A stretch of 64,000 bases of DNA from Asterias amurensis (GCF_032118995.1 NC_092654.1:14933784-14997783); one strand, 5' to 3'; counted from the first letter of the stretch, positions 1 to 10,127 are shown. Made by a program: numbers and translations. The notes: a model not told the origin generated them from the sequence alone.

Positions 1-282
1 TGTGACACTTGTGTCCTTGAGCAATATACTTTACTAAAATTGCTTCTCTCCACCCAGGGGTATAAATGGGTACCTGCGAGGGTAGAGGTTGATATTGTGA
101 ATGAAAAAGCCTTTGGAGCGATAAAAACTGTTGCCCAGGTTGTATACTCCCAAGGGAGCTGAGAAACATTAAAAAGGGATGTTATTGGCCCTATGACCAG
201 GGCACTAATGTAAAGCGCTTAGAGAATTAAGTGTTAGTTATTAGGCGCTGTATAAATCGAAAGTTATTATTATTATTATTTA
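1..282 (+). mobile_element. SINE (tRNA-headed family S1), 3' part
   Basis: The window opens inside a SINE body: the phrase 'gacacttgtgtcc-tgagcaa' is followed by a body that matches, in the opposite orientation, the full copy at 5195-5548, and by a terminal ATT-repeat tail near 266-282. The tRNA-like head lies off the left edge. A further fragment with the same 'catgacac...acaagacacttaac' phrase follows at about 286-345. It lies beyond the last PATL1 exon seen here. Similarity was judged by eye. Confidence 0.65.
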
Positions 283-600
283 GGTCCTGGTCATGACACT
301 AGTGTGCTTAAACAAGACACTTAACCATTATTGCCTTTGAATAGGTAGTGAAACTGTTAGTCCTGGATGTTGTGTAATGCACGTAAAAATAACTTACTGT
401 GAGTATGGCCTCTGGTTGGCATTGAATGGGAATCTTCTTCTCATACCAGGGTCAGAGAAAGGTCGCATTGGAGGTATCCTGAATGCAAGAAAGAAGGACG
501 ACAAGAAAAACATACGTAGCCTTGTGAATGTGGGGCAGGATAATTTCAAAATTTCAGCATGCTGCCCCTGCTAAGAGAAGCTCCCATGGGCCCTGAATAT

Positions 601-960
601 TAAGCTTGGGCGATGTCGATTTATTGTATTGACGGTATATCGCTGACAATATATCGCGATATTCGATATAATCGCGATTAATTAAATTTGACATCATCAG
701 TCTTCAAACTCCAAGTGAAAGTTGTAGAACAGACAGTCATAGCATAAGAGAGGTGTTCTTATGACCTAGTCTTCTGGTCTTACTCCAAACCTAGGGGGTG
801 CAAGATGTCTCAGCTAGCAAATACATCGCGATATTTAATCGATATCGCGAGAAATCGCGATATATTGATATTTCGATGAAAACCAAATCCATCCGATATC
901 GTAATCGTTTCCAAACTAATATCGCAATATTCGATAATATCGTGATATCGCCCAAGCTTA
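601..960. mobile_element. hAT-type non-autonomous element (MITE) with 8-bp target duplication
   Basis: Both ends are the 14-bp inverted repeat TAAGCTTGGGCGAT. The element is flanked by perfect 8-bp direct repeats CTGAATAT at 593-600 and 961-968, the duplication length of hAT transposons. The interior is full of short palindromic words such as GATATCGCGATA and shows no coding potential. The core TGGGCGA sits at the same offset as in the termini of the larger elements at 3286 and 27354, so all three probably used related transposases. Confidence 0.85.
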
Positions 961-1244
961 CTGAATATATTTAGATTATCTTATGAAGCACAAATTCCTT
1001 TTCAATTTTATCAAGTTCTTTTTTATAACTGTCCGAACTGGCAGCTGCAGCTTGATCAATGGTAAATGGTAAACAACATTCATATCAACAGCTGAAGCAG
1101 CAGAAACTAGTTCCAACACTGCTTAATTGTAATTATCATGTTACCTAAAACTTAAGTTAGTACCTCTGAAACACACATGGAGTAGTTGGTATTCAGTTCA
1201 GTACAAACTAGATAAATCATTTAGAAACAAATGTGTGTGCTTAC

Positions 1245-4200
1245 TGTGGATGCATTGGTGTAAGGCCATAAGTGTTGAAATTCCTGTGGGGTCCAGGACC
1301 ATGCATTCCATGGGGTGTGCGAGGGGGCTGACCACCCATCATACCACCCGGTGAGAACGGCATCATGGGAGGTCGACCCTGCTGCATCATCGGTGAACCT
1401 TGACGTTGCTGGTGCATCATGGGTGACATGGGACGCTGCTGCTGTTGCATCATGGGAGATCCCATCCTCTGCTGCTGCATGGGTGTACCCGGACGAGGTG
1501 GACCCCCTTGGCGTGGTGTACCAGGTCTGGGCGTCATCCCCGGAGAAGGGCCCATACCCTTGGGAGTGGGCGTCACACCCGGTCCCATCGGTCTAGGAAA
1601 AGGTGAGGCACTACCATGTTGTGACGCCATGATGAGCTGTCTGATTTGGTTGGGGGAAGCACGACCGCTTGCTGCTTGCATGCTTAGCACCAGCTGGGTG
1701 ATCTGAGTAGGTGAGACACGCCCGCCTATGGATTGATGTATCTGCTGGACGAGCTGCTGTACCGCATGGGAGGATGCCATCTGCTGTTGAGAGGTCATAG
1801 GTTGCTGACCTGTGGGCTGCTGAGTAAACAAAGACAACACAAAATAATAAGCTCAAATGTTGAAAATGTCAGGCATACATTTTTTTTGTAATACATACTC
1901 GAGAAAATGGAATTAGTTGTTGCAAACAACTTCCCAACCAAATGGATCGATGGTATAAAGGCAAAAAATTGGTTATGGCCTGACGTTTCGACCCTAGCAG
2001 TCTTTCTCAAAGGCTAAATGACAACACAACAAACATGAACAGGTAACTAAGTGAAACAAAAATATATTCTCCTGAGAAAAAATTATGCACATTTTATTGA
2101 GCACAAGGGCTGAACTACTTGCTCATAATAGTGTAGGTTTGTCAGTCTCTTTAGGCTATTTAATCACAATTTTTAAAAATTGTCCAGTGCCAATTTTTTT
2201 TATCGGACAAGTAACAAGTGTCACAACTCATCACAGGAAAGGCCGATTTGTTTGCTTCAAAATTCAGTAGAAAGCTCAAAATCGACACTTTCTAATGTAG
2301 CACTGTGCGCATAAAACGTGGCTAACATCGTCTACTGCGCACGCGTTGAACTTGTGTGTTACTACTTTACCACTTCAATAATTATGAATGGAAAACGATG
2401 TGATACCAGCGAGAGCAGTGAAAGGCAGCAACACACATGGGGTACACCTCTATAGTGTTTCCACTGGAGGTGGGCGCAGCGCTAATCGGATTAATTTGAG
2501 CGTCAGGGATTAAGACTGGAGTTGTAACTCCTTCTGTTCCTTGCTCTAGGGATGAACATAAGAGCTTTCAGATAATGCTAATTTAGGCATGTATGGTTAG
2601 TGTTTCTCATCACATACAATGTTGTAAGACATCACGTACATTGAAATTAGAGACTAATGTTTAACATGTGTTAGCTTTGTATGCAGTTTGAATGTTCTGA
2701 AAAAAGACCATGCTGTCCTCACAGGTTTACAAAAGAGTCACAAAGGTTGGATCTGTTTGTACACAGCTCTTTATGATTCATACCTTCGAATGCATTTGCT
2801 GCTGCTGCTGCTTCTGCTGCTGCTGCTGTTGCTGTTGTAACAGTTGCTGCTGCTGTTGTTGTAATTGCTGCTGTTGCTGTTTCAACTGATGCTGTTGTTG
2901 GTGCAGAATACCAGCAGGTGTCCTCTGCATAAATGAATGTTGCGGAGGGGTACCGACTGGCATCATTTGACTCATGGGTGGTGAGCCGAGGATCGGCGAT
3001 ACAGTGCGCTTTGGGGGCGCTCTGCTGGTCAGGTTGCGTTCCAACTCCTCCAGGGTGAACACTTTCTTTGCTGGCTCTCCTCCAGCTTGCTCCTGAAATT
3101 TAAAGTCATTCACACCATTAAGTTACAATGCTTTGGAACTCATTCACAGATAAACTGAGTCATTTGCACCATTAAGTAACAGGCTTTGGAACTCCATCAA
3201 AGGTAAACTTAAATCCTTAAAAAAAGGATTTACACTTTCAAACCGTTATACCTATTATGTTGGAAGCCCAAGGTTAGAACCTGATTAGTGCTGGGTGAGT
3301 AGTGAAATTTTGATATTCGGATACCACTGGCCAACTATCCGAAATTAACCGGATATTCAAATAGTTTTTTTGCCGCTAGAGGGCGCTGTTCATTTGTGAA
3401 TGAAATCGTATGAGCGGATTGATATTAGTTTTAGACAGTGTCGCTCGGTTCATTCATAAAAATAACCGGATCAAATTTAAAGATGGCGATTTTCTTTTTC
3501 TTTTGATCGTGAATGACTCTACGGAAAATAAACTTTTGTAATCTTTGAACAAAATACGTCAGAAATGTCATTGTTTTAACTCTTCACGGAGGTGAGCATA
3601 GTTAAATACTTAATTTATGCTGTCGTAATAGAAGTTTCACAAGGATTCAGACAAAACATTAATATCAGTTGTCGCCCGACGTCCACGGACATTCGGATAC
3701 TAAAAGAATATCCGGTTACTTGGTTGTAATTACAGAACTATCCGGTTTATAAATAGCTATTCGCGCCCTTTGCGGATATCCGGTTAATAAAAAAAAGGCA
3801 TTCGCGGTTACGGATAGGAAAACCTATTCGCCATTAACCGGATATTCACATAACTCCCCCAGGCCTAAACCTGATTTATGCATTTGTACATTGAAAGGGA
3901 AGGTATACGTTTGGTAATGACTCTTAAAACTAATGGCAATAAAAACATACTTGGTTAGAAGTATAGGGTTTTCCAATAGCATTTTGAGAACCATTTCACT
4001 TTGAAGTAATGTGGTTATAGAAAAAGATATCAGCTTTTTGCCGATATTTGAATCTGAGAAACCTTACTGTCAGATAGGTTTCTCAGATTGTGCACTCAAA
4101 TTGTTGATACTTTAGGGTTGGGGGTACCTCAAAACAAAGTGTGTGTATCCCAACATTATATAAAAAACCATATAAAGAGTAAGAGTAACTATAAATATAA

Positions 4201-7200
4201 ATATGAATAGTAAACTTTCGGGTACAACCATGTTGAAAATCTCTTTTGAGGGAGTGTTGGCTCTGAAAAGAGCCGGTTTGTTCTCAACGCTTCGAACAGT
4301 ATACTCTGCTCGTCTTCAGAAGAATGAAGAGTGTTCCTATACTGACTCATTCAAATCCAAACAACAAGTACATGTACTCCACTAAGGAGTTACCAACAAC
4401 TATCATATAGGATTTGAGGCATTGCATGGTGAGGTATCAATGTATATTTGGTTTGCGATAACACCATGTGTGTATCTACTAGTATACTACTACAAGCTTG
4501 CTCTAGTCACTGTCAGGAGACTGACGATGACTAGAGCAAGCTAGTCGAAACGTTGAGACCAATATCAGAACCGACTCCGCGGCAGTATAGTTATCACGAT
4601 CCTATAAGCTAAAGTAGTAGTCGAGTCTAATTTCTATACCATCCGCCCTGGTAATAGTTAAAAAGCAGGACAGTTCTTTTCAGAACTGAAAAGTCTCCCG
4701 AACCTCTGATTATCTACTCCACGGCAGTAGAATAAAGCAAGACAGTTCCCTAAGAACAACTCTACCTGGCAAGTAGATACACACATGGTGTTACCGCAAA
4801 CCAAATATATAACAACTATCATCCTACCTCTAAGTGATCCTCCTTGGGACGGATATTAAGTATGGACTTGAGATGTTGCTCTGTTGCGATGGCAGTGTTG
4901 GTTGGGGTCGGCGAGCCCCAGATGTTTCTCCTACTACCCGGCGAGATGAACTCCTGAGGATCAAAGAGAGCTGGTGGTGACGACGGCCCAAACAGTTGGG
5001 ACATGTTAGCTCCATCACTCTGCATGGAAAATAAAATCATTAGTTTGGGATTGAACCAAAAACATATTTACTAGAGTAGGACCTGAATCTGAGACCTCAG
5101 AATTAAAGGGTTTAGTACCTTTTGTAGATTTTTTGCCATGATATGAACCCCTATGTCAGATTGGTTACAATTATATAAATGAATCAACAACAAGATAATA
5201 ATAATAATATTTGAGTTTATATCGCGCTTTTTCACTCCCGAATGGGTGTCTCAAAGCGCTTCAAATTATTACCCCTGGTCACTGGGCCTTAATTCACTCC
5301 TTAAACCATCTCAGCTCCCTGGGGAGTATACAGCCTCGTGCAACAAATGCGCTACTCTGCTAAACCAATCACAATAACCATCTCTGCCCTCACAGGTCCC
5401 CATTTACCCCTGGGTGGAGAGAAGCAATAATAGTTAAGTGTCTTGCTCAGGGACACAAGTGTCACGACCGGGATTCGAACCCACACTCTGCTGAACAGAA
5501 TCAGCAGAGCTTGAATTCGGTGCTCTTAACCGCTCGGCCACGACACCCTATGTGAAGTCTGTAAGATGAACTTACTCCAATTTTAATAGGTTGAGACTTT
5601 GTGGACGAGCGAGAAGGCCCATACATATCTTCTTCCTCATCGTCCAACACTAGCTTACTGATGCTCTTCTCAAAGTTCTCCTGAAAGAAAAAATCCAAAA
5701 CAAGGTGATGTAAAGAAATCAAATGCAGTTAACTGCTACCAGGCTAGCTTGATGGTTTAGTGGTAAAACAGATGGTCTAGCAACACAGAGGTCAGGGTTT
5801 CGAGTCCCACATAAGTGACATGCTGTGGATTTGTGTTCAGAGAAGTCGGGAAAGTACTGAAGTTACAGTGTTTAGTGCACATTAATTTGGTGAAAGGTTT
5901 AGTACAGATTGTATTCAATATCCCCGATGCAAAAATAACACACTAAAGAAATCAAGCTAACACCCCAACCAGTTGATACCACTTTTGGCCACAGCAATTT
6001 ACTGTGTGATAAATCTGAAATTTCTTTCAGGTGAAATACAGGCCGATTTGAAACCATAATCACATGAAATTAATACACCAAACATATCCCAACAGCCAGC
6101 TCAATTCAAAAATTCAATCAAAAATTTGTTCATTTTAAAGGCAGTGGACACTATTGGTAATTGTCAAAATCCAGTCTTCTTATTTGTTGTATCTCAACAT
6201 ATACATAAAATAACAAACCTGTGAAAATTTGAGCTCAATCGGTCATTGAAGTTGCGAGACAATAATGGAGAAAAAAAACACCCTTGTCACACGAAGTTGT
6301 GTGCTTTCTGATGCTCCATTTCGAGACCTCAAATTCTAAACTTGAGATCTCGAAATCAAATTCGTGGAAAATTACTTCTTTCTCGAAAACTACGTCACTT
6401 CAGAGGGAGCTGTTTCTCACCATGTTTTATACTATCAACCTCTCCCCATTACTCGTAATCAAAAAAGGTTTTATGATGATATTTATTTTGAGTATTTACC
6501 AATAGTGTCCACTGCCTTTAACAATACATCACCAAATAAAAAGTCACAGACTAAGACGTGCCTCAGTCCTCAGTCCTTGATTTTGGCAAAGAACCATTTC
6601 AGGACACACAGCTCACTTACACACGCCCATCCTTCCACCAACTGAACGCAAAGAGAGTGACTCCCAAAATGGCCGAAATGGCAGACGCACAAATGCAGAG
6701 GTGCGTTACACACCATGCAAGGTGTCAATCGACCCAGTTCACATGACGTCATCATCAGAATAATCTTAAATGTGCCTTTTGGTGGTCAAAGATGCTGTGC
6801 ATTATTCAGTGAAGTGCGCATTTTAGGCGACACGTAAACCTATTGCCCACCAAAATTGTGACAAGTGATGGCGTGCAAGGGGTCAATAGACAGATTTTGG
6901 AAGGATAGAATCAATGGGTATGTCTTCTTAAAGCCATTGGACACTTTCGATAAACAGTACTGTCCAAGGCCCACACTTCGTGTACCACAACTTCTATATC
7001 AAATAACAAACCTGTGAAAATTTAGGCTCAATCGCTCATCGGAGTCGGGAGAAAATAACGGGAAAAACCACCCTTGGTTTCCGCACTTCTCGCCGTGTCA
7101 TGACATGTGCTTAAAATAAATCCGTAATTCTCGTTAACGATAATTGGTATCGTTTTGCTGTTTTCTAAAAAGTAAAGCATTTCATGGAATAATATTTCGA

Positions 7201-10127
7201 GAGAAGTCTTTCACCGCTACCTTACGTAAACCCTGTAAGTTATTTGTAAATCTGTGAACTTTTTTTCCTGAACCGAAAGGGTCCAATGGCTTTTAGAGTC
7301 TTATTAGTTGCCAAGCAGTGATCCAATCGGCTGACAATGTCTTACCTCCATAGTTCGACCCCTCTCCCCACTATAGCAGCCAGAGTCATCAGGCGTCTTT
7401 GATCTAAGCGGTTTAAAATCATCCTCAAAATCCACTGTTGCATTCCCATATCCTGTGCTGAACTTCTCATGTGTGTTCTGCCAGTTGTCAACTTTAAACA
7501 AGAAAAAACATAAATAATTAATGATTGATACATTCAATTTTTTGAGACGACAAAAAACCCAACACAACAATTTTGCCCATCAGGATATTGGACTGGGCAT
7601 GTTTTGTGCACATTATGCATTGTATGCTAGTATTTGGGCCAGCATCACTGCTAGAAGAGATATGGCAGATTCCCATCCTTAGTCAATTTCTGCAGTGACA
7701 ATCTGTGGCCAATAGACGATGTGACCTATGTTTACATTCAAACCGCCCTCTGTTGACAAAACACTCTATACGTCATGTTTCGCCTGGCACTGAGTTGCGC
7801 AGTCACAGTAAGATTGCGTACACTTTCTAGATGGCTGCCAAAGCACAAAGGTTTTGCCCGGCGGTATGCGCGCGAATCATGTTATGGTTTTCGTGTGACG
7901 TCAGCGGTCACATCGTCTACACATTGAACAACAACAAGAGAGTGTGGTATGGGTTACTTCACCATTGTGTGCGTAGCAGAAATGCATTATTGAGGGAATC
8001 TTGGGGTATGTGCCAATAGGAGATAATGAAAATTAGACCTTTTTAAGGTGACTGGGAATTCTTGAGAATGATCGTTCAGGCCTGTATGCTTCGTTTTTGA
8101 AAGGGCAACTGGGCACCAAGGCGTTTGGTACATGTAGTAAAAGACACCCTATGCGGAATGAGGAAATTATAAATTTCTACTTGAATGTTTTAATAACAAA
8201 GTATCAGGACTGGGAATCCTACATGTACTTACTTTCCGGTACACTTCCAAAGGTCTCGTCATTAAACTCGTCATAGTCATCCGGTCCCTCCTCTAACGGC
8301 TTTAAACATAAACACAGAAATCATGGTCAAAAATTTTAGAACAATGACGAGTTCAAGGGTTTTTTAATACTAGGCGAAATACTACCCGTTTTCTTTTAGA
8401 TTTTATTTGCAATGCTAAATTAATAATTGATTTGTTTTGTTTAGAATTGATATAGGCCTACATAATGTATATGAAACATTTTGAAGATGAATGCCAAATC
8501 TGTAATTATCGATCTTTGAGAGTGCAAGGCTATTTTCAGTTTGCAAAAAAGGCACTTCCATTGGGAAGCCGAGGTGGGTCCAGTCTATTGACCAGCTCGG
8601 GATCACTTCAATTTTGCCATATTTTGTTAACCACATTCAGCTTACATTGCCGACGTCTGTTGATAAAAATGTCATGGTCTCGTGTTTTTATCCACAAGGA
8701 TAATTAATGAAATTGGGTTTACAGAACATCGGGTACAATGATTGCATTGGATAAGCCCGCAGTGACAAACGCTTTTCATAACTCTGTTTTGATTGGTCCA
8801 GGGTGACGTTTGAAGGCTGCACTTTCTGTCGTCACGATCTGCATGCAGGGTGCAAAATAATAAATGCATGCAAATGATCAAGAAATAGGCCTACATATGT
8901 ACGTCCCACCCTCGAGTACTCGTCATCCGTATGGGACCCACACACCAAGGACCTGATTTCTCAGATTGACATGCGTGCTGCAAGATTTGTGATGGCTGAC
9001 TACAGCCAAAGGAACAGTCTCACCCAGATGTTACTAAACCTCCAACGGCAATCTCTTTACATACGGCGGGCCCATAGCAAAGTCATCATGCTGTACAGAA
9101 TCGTGCCTGATCTTGTTGCCATCCCAGCTGCACCATCCTACTTGAACCCCTCTTCATCAAACCAGACTAGAGGCCAATATCTACAGTTCAATCAACACAC
9201 TACTGTACAGTACAGCAAAGCTTCTTCCCAAGTGTCATCTGCATCTGGAATGCCCTACCACTCAGCCACCATGGTTTTAGCTCCTAAAGTCACTGGAGTT
9301 CTTCCGGAGCAGTCTTAACCAACTCACCCTCCAAATACGACTATACTCCACTTCTGGAGGAATACTTTTTGGAAGATAGATAGATAGAATGCATGGAATG
9401 ACCTTTTTATTCGTATGTCATCATGATGACTGCGCTATCTATGGGCGGTCTGTGCTTTTGGACGGACAGGGATTGACAAAGGCTCACAGCTAAATACGGC
9501 AATAAATATATTGCACAATTCCCGAGCCTCGAGTTGAAGTGCGACGTCACATGTTCAGCAGGCCACACTAAGCTAGCATTTAATTTACACACACAATGAT
9601 CAATCATCATTCTAATCCTCCTCCTGACGACATTAACAATTGTGACGTTTTTGTGTCGCAGGTCGTACTCTACTCTTCTGTCTGTCTGTGTGTGTGTAAC
9701 CACCGTACGTTCGGGAATCATGGGATGGGGGTGGACAAGTTTCCGTAGGCCGCCACCACTTGTAACCTTTTTCATTCGATATGAATTATTATGAAGTAAT
9801 AAATAATTAATAGTATAAGTAAATAACGTCAATGACTCTGAGATATCCCTTTTTCTTTGTAAACATTAGTGAAAAAGTGGTGACACCATACTGAAAGTTA
9901 TCCATAACTGAGACTGGAGTGAACTGGTGAAATCATGGTGAAATGCAGTGTTTTTAATATCAAAAAATCAAAAGGGAAATATTATTTAAGGGCGAACTGG
10001 GGAAGGGTGTTGCTGATTGAATGAACGAAGTAAGTAACAAGGAGAAGTAACAAACATGGATGGATGACTTATTTAAAATGTAACTTACACCCATATCCGG
10101 TACGTCTCCAAACATGAAGTCCGTCAT
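1245..10127 (-). CDS. PATL1: PAT1 homolog 1 (mRNA decapping factor), 5' part of gene
   Basis: Coding exons in transcript order: 10127-10089, 8299-8233, 7491-7346, 5680-5576, 5019-4828, 3092-2784, 1819-1245, all with AG/GT borders and matching phases; 477 codons plus 2 nt, continuing off the left edge. The apparent stop at 1241 is inside the donor GTAAGC. PATL1 bridges the deadenylated mRNA 3' end (Lsm1-7) and the decapping enzyme in P-bodies. Recognition: the acidic N terminus with FNDETFG (residues 25-31) followed by DNW (37-39), then PKRTVSPILGSPP (210-222) and VGTPP, which match vertebrate PATL1. A glutamine-rich stretch covers about residues 242-283. Exon 7 is rich in Pro, Met and Gln and has two copies of GR(V/A)SPxQI. 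The structured C-terminal Pat1 domain is not in the window. Start chosen: first ATG, upstream of the conserved motif, context AAAATGA. Divergent from DEAF1. Confidence 0.93.
1895..2045 (-). mobile_element. Penelope-like element 3'-terminal relic
   Basis: On the minus strand this ~150-bp stretch closely matches the sequence that follows the GIY-YIG coding relic near 26205-26343, including GGGTCGAAACGTCAGGCCAT and the run TTTGGTTGG near its end. No coding part is attached. It lies between PATL1 exons 6 and 7. Confidence 0.55.
3286..3867. mobile_element. hAT-type non-autonomous element, 582 bp
   Basis: The left end TAGTGCTGGGTGAGTAG and the inverted right end TAGGCCTGGGGGAG are imperfect inverted repeats. 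Perfect 8-bp direct repeats AACCTGAT lie at 3278-3285 and 3868-3875. The interior contains many CCGGATAT/ATATCCGG words, the motif GCTAGAGGGCGCTGTTC, and no long reading frame. A second copy lies at 27354-27996. It sits in a PATL1 intron. Confidence 0.85.
3893..4115 (+). repeat. Fragment of the AAGGGAAGGTA(C/T)ACGTTTGGTAAT repeat family
   Basis: The start (GAAAGGGAAGGTATACGTTT) and the following 200 bases resemble 49556-49800, including 'aatctgagaa...ttagt/gtcag' near the end. Only the left terminus is evident. It is related at its end to the longer copies at 32457 and 53224. Confidence 0.5.
4239..4320 (-). other. Histone-type mRNA 3'-end signal beside a hammerhead-like core
   Basis: Minus strand, in transcription order: CTGAAGA (4319-4313), a hairpin GAGCAG/CTGTTC, then GAAGCG, then CGTTGAGAACAAACC, then the exact metazoan histone stem-loop GGCTCTTTTCAGAGCC (4274-4259), 11 nt, then the purine-rich AAAAGAGAT (4247-4239), which resembles a histone downstream element that pairs with U7 snRNA. 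No histone coding sequence is visible upstream (4275-4400). CTGANGA-hairpin-GAA is hammerhead-like, with one extra base before stem II. The signal is in sense orientation in a PATL1 intron. Function not shown; the origin is probably a retroelement end. Confidence 0.6.
4407..4810 (+). mobile_element. 404-bp insertion with 12-bp target duplication and hammerhead-like core
   Basis: Perfect 12-bp direct repeats AACAACTATCAT flank it (4395-4406 and 4811-4822). Inside, about 37-bp near-perfect inverted repeats starting TATATTTGGTTTGCG lie at 4442-4478 and 4773-4809. At 4521-4551 is CTGACGA, then GACTAG-loop-CTAGTC, then GAAAC, a hammerhead-like arrangement of the type known in Penelope-like retroelements. 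The same bases also form a longer hairpin with 4493-4520. A partial inverted copy is at 39651-39950. The right end is a few bases from the PATL1 exon 5 donor (exon edge 4828). Confidence 0.7.
5195..5548 (-). mobile_element. SINE (family S1), full-length copy
   Basis: Minus strand: a tRNA-like head with A box TGGCCGAGCGGTTAAGAGC and B box GGTTCGAATCC, a long variable-arm-like segment, the linker 'gtgacacttgtgtccctgag', a ~200-bp body and a tail of ATT repeats (plus-strand ATA/AAT run at 5195-5210). The head resembles Leu/Ser tRNA. It sits between PATL1 exons 4 and 5, with its head 28 bp from the exon 4 edge. It is the reference copy for fragments at 1, 13261 and 43475. Confidence 0.8.
5742..5815 (+). 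repeat. tRNA-like sequence, probable SINE head
   Basis: An A-box-like TGGTTTAGTGGTAAAACA is followed 30 bp later by a B-box-like GGGTTTCGAGTCCC, in the spacing of a tRNA. The acceptor stem does not close convincingly, so I call it a tRNA-derived repeat and not a functional tRNA gene. Confidence 0.45.
6135..6521. mobile_element. TTAA-flanked MITE (family M1)
   Basis: Ends are TTAAAGGCAGTGGACACTAT and its inverted complement CACTGCCTTTAA, with TTAA at both borders. The interior contains 'aaataacaaacctgtgaaaa', shared with copies at 16448, 42808, 59586 and 61723. Duplication of TTAA is typical of piggyBac-type transposition, so it is probably a piggyBac-like non-autonomous element, though TTAA could be part of the repeat. 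In a PATL1 intron. Confidence 0.75.
6726..6889. repeat. Inverted-ended repeat with TTGACCC/GGGTCAA termini
   Basis: The left end carries CGACCCAGTTCACATGACGTC and the right end GCGTGCAAGGGGTCAATAG. The interior phrase GCGCATTTTAGGCGAC and both ends recur at 21008-21233. It contains a TGACGTCA palindrome. Short and diverged. Confidence 0.5.
6928..7295. mobile_element. TTAA-flanked MITE (family M2)
   Basis: Ends TTAAAGCCATTGGACACTTTC and the inverted GAAAGGGTCCAATGGCTTTTA. A second copy with intact TTAA on both sides is at 31376-31748; the interiors match closely, including GCCGTGTCATGACATGTG. In a PATL1 intron. Confidence 0.72.
7715..7917 (+). mobile_element. TA-flanked MITE (family M4), copy 1
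   Basis: Inverted ends GACGATGTGACC / GGTCACATCGTC with TA immediately outside on both sides, the duplication typical of Tc1/mariner-like elements. Other copies: 17642, 34864, 51540 and 52659. The right end carries GTGACGTCAG, a cAMP-response-element-like word. Confidence 0.8.
8899..9388 (+). mobile_element. LINE 3' stump (reverse transcriptase C-terminus) with GATA tail
   Basis: A reading frame open from 8899 to the stop at 9316-9318 encodes VRPTLEYSSSVWDPH, then RAARFV, IMLYRIV and a degenerate C-terminal segment, the typical end of CR1/L2/RTE-type non-LTR reverse-transcriptase proteins. It is followed by a short 3' UTR and a GATA tetranucleotide tail at about 9375-9388. The 5' part is missing. 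It lies in PATL1 intron 1, antisense to the gene. Confidence 0.75.

Noticed and set aside
1241..1244. Apparent stop codon ending PATL1 at 1241
   Set aside because: The TAA overlaps a strong donor (CA|GTAAGC), and the conserved C-terminal Pat1 domain is still missing, so the gene continues to the left.
1315..1706. Plus-strand open frames opposite PATL1 exon 7
   Set aside because: They are antisense shadows of the Pro/Met/Gln-rich exon; the minus strand has the splice sites and the conserved motifs.
4275..4400. Histone gene or pseudogene in front of the stem-loop at 4259-4274
   Set aside because: None of the frames on the minus strand shows histone-fold sequence; the upstream bases resemble a hammerhead-type retroelement end.
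9407..9832. 141-codon minus-strand open frame in PATL1 intron 1
   Set aside because: No family resemblance, composition like the surrounding intron, no supporting splice sites; adjacent to a LINE stump.
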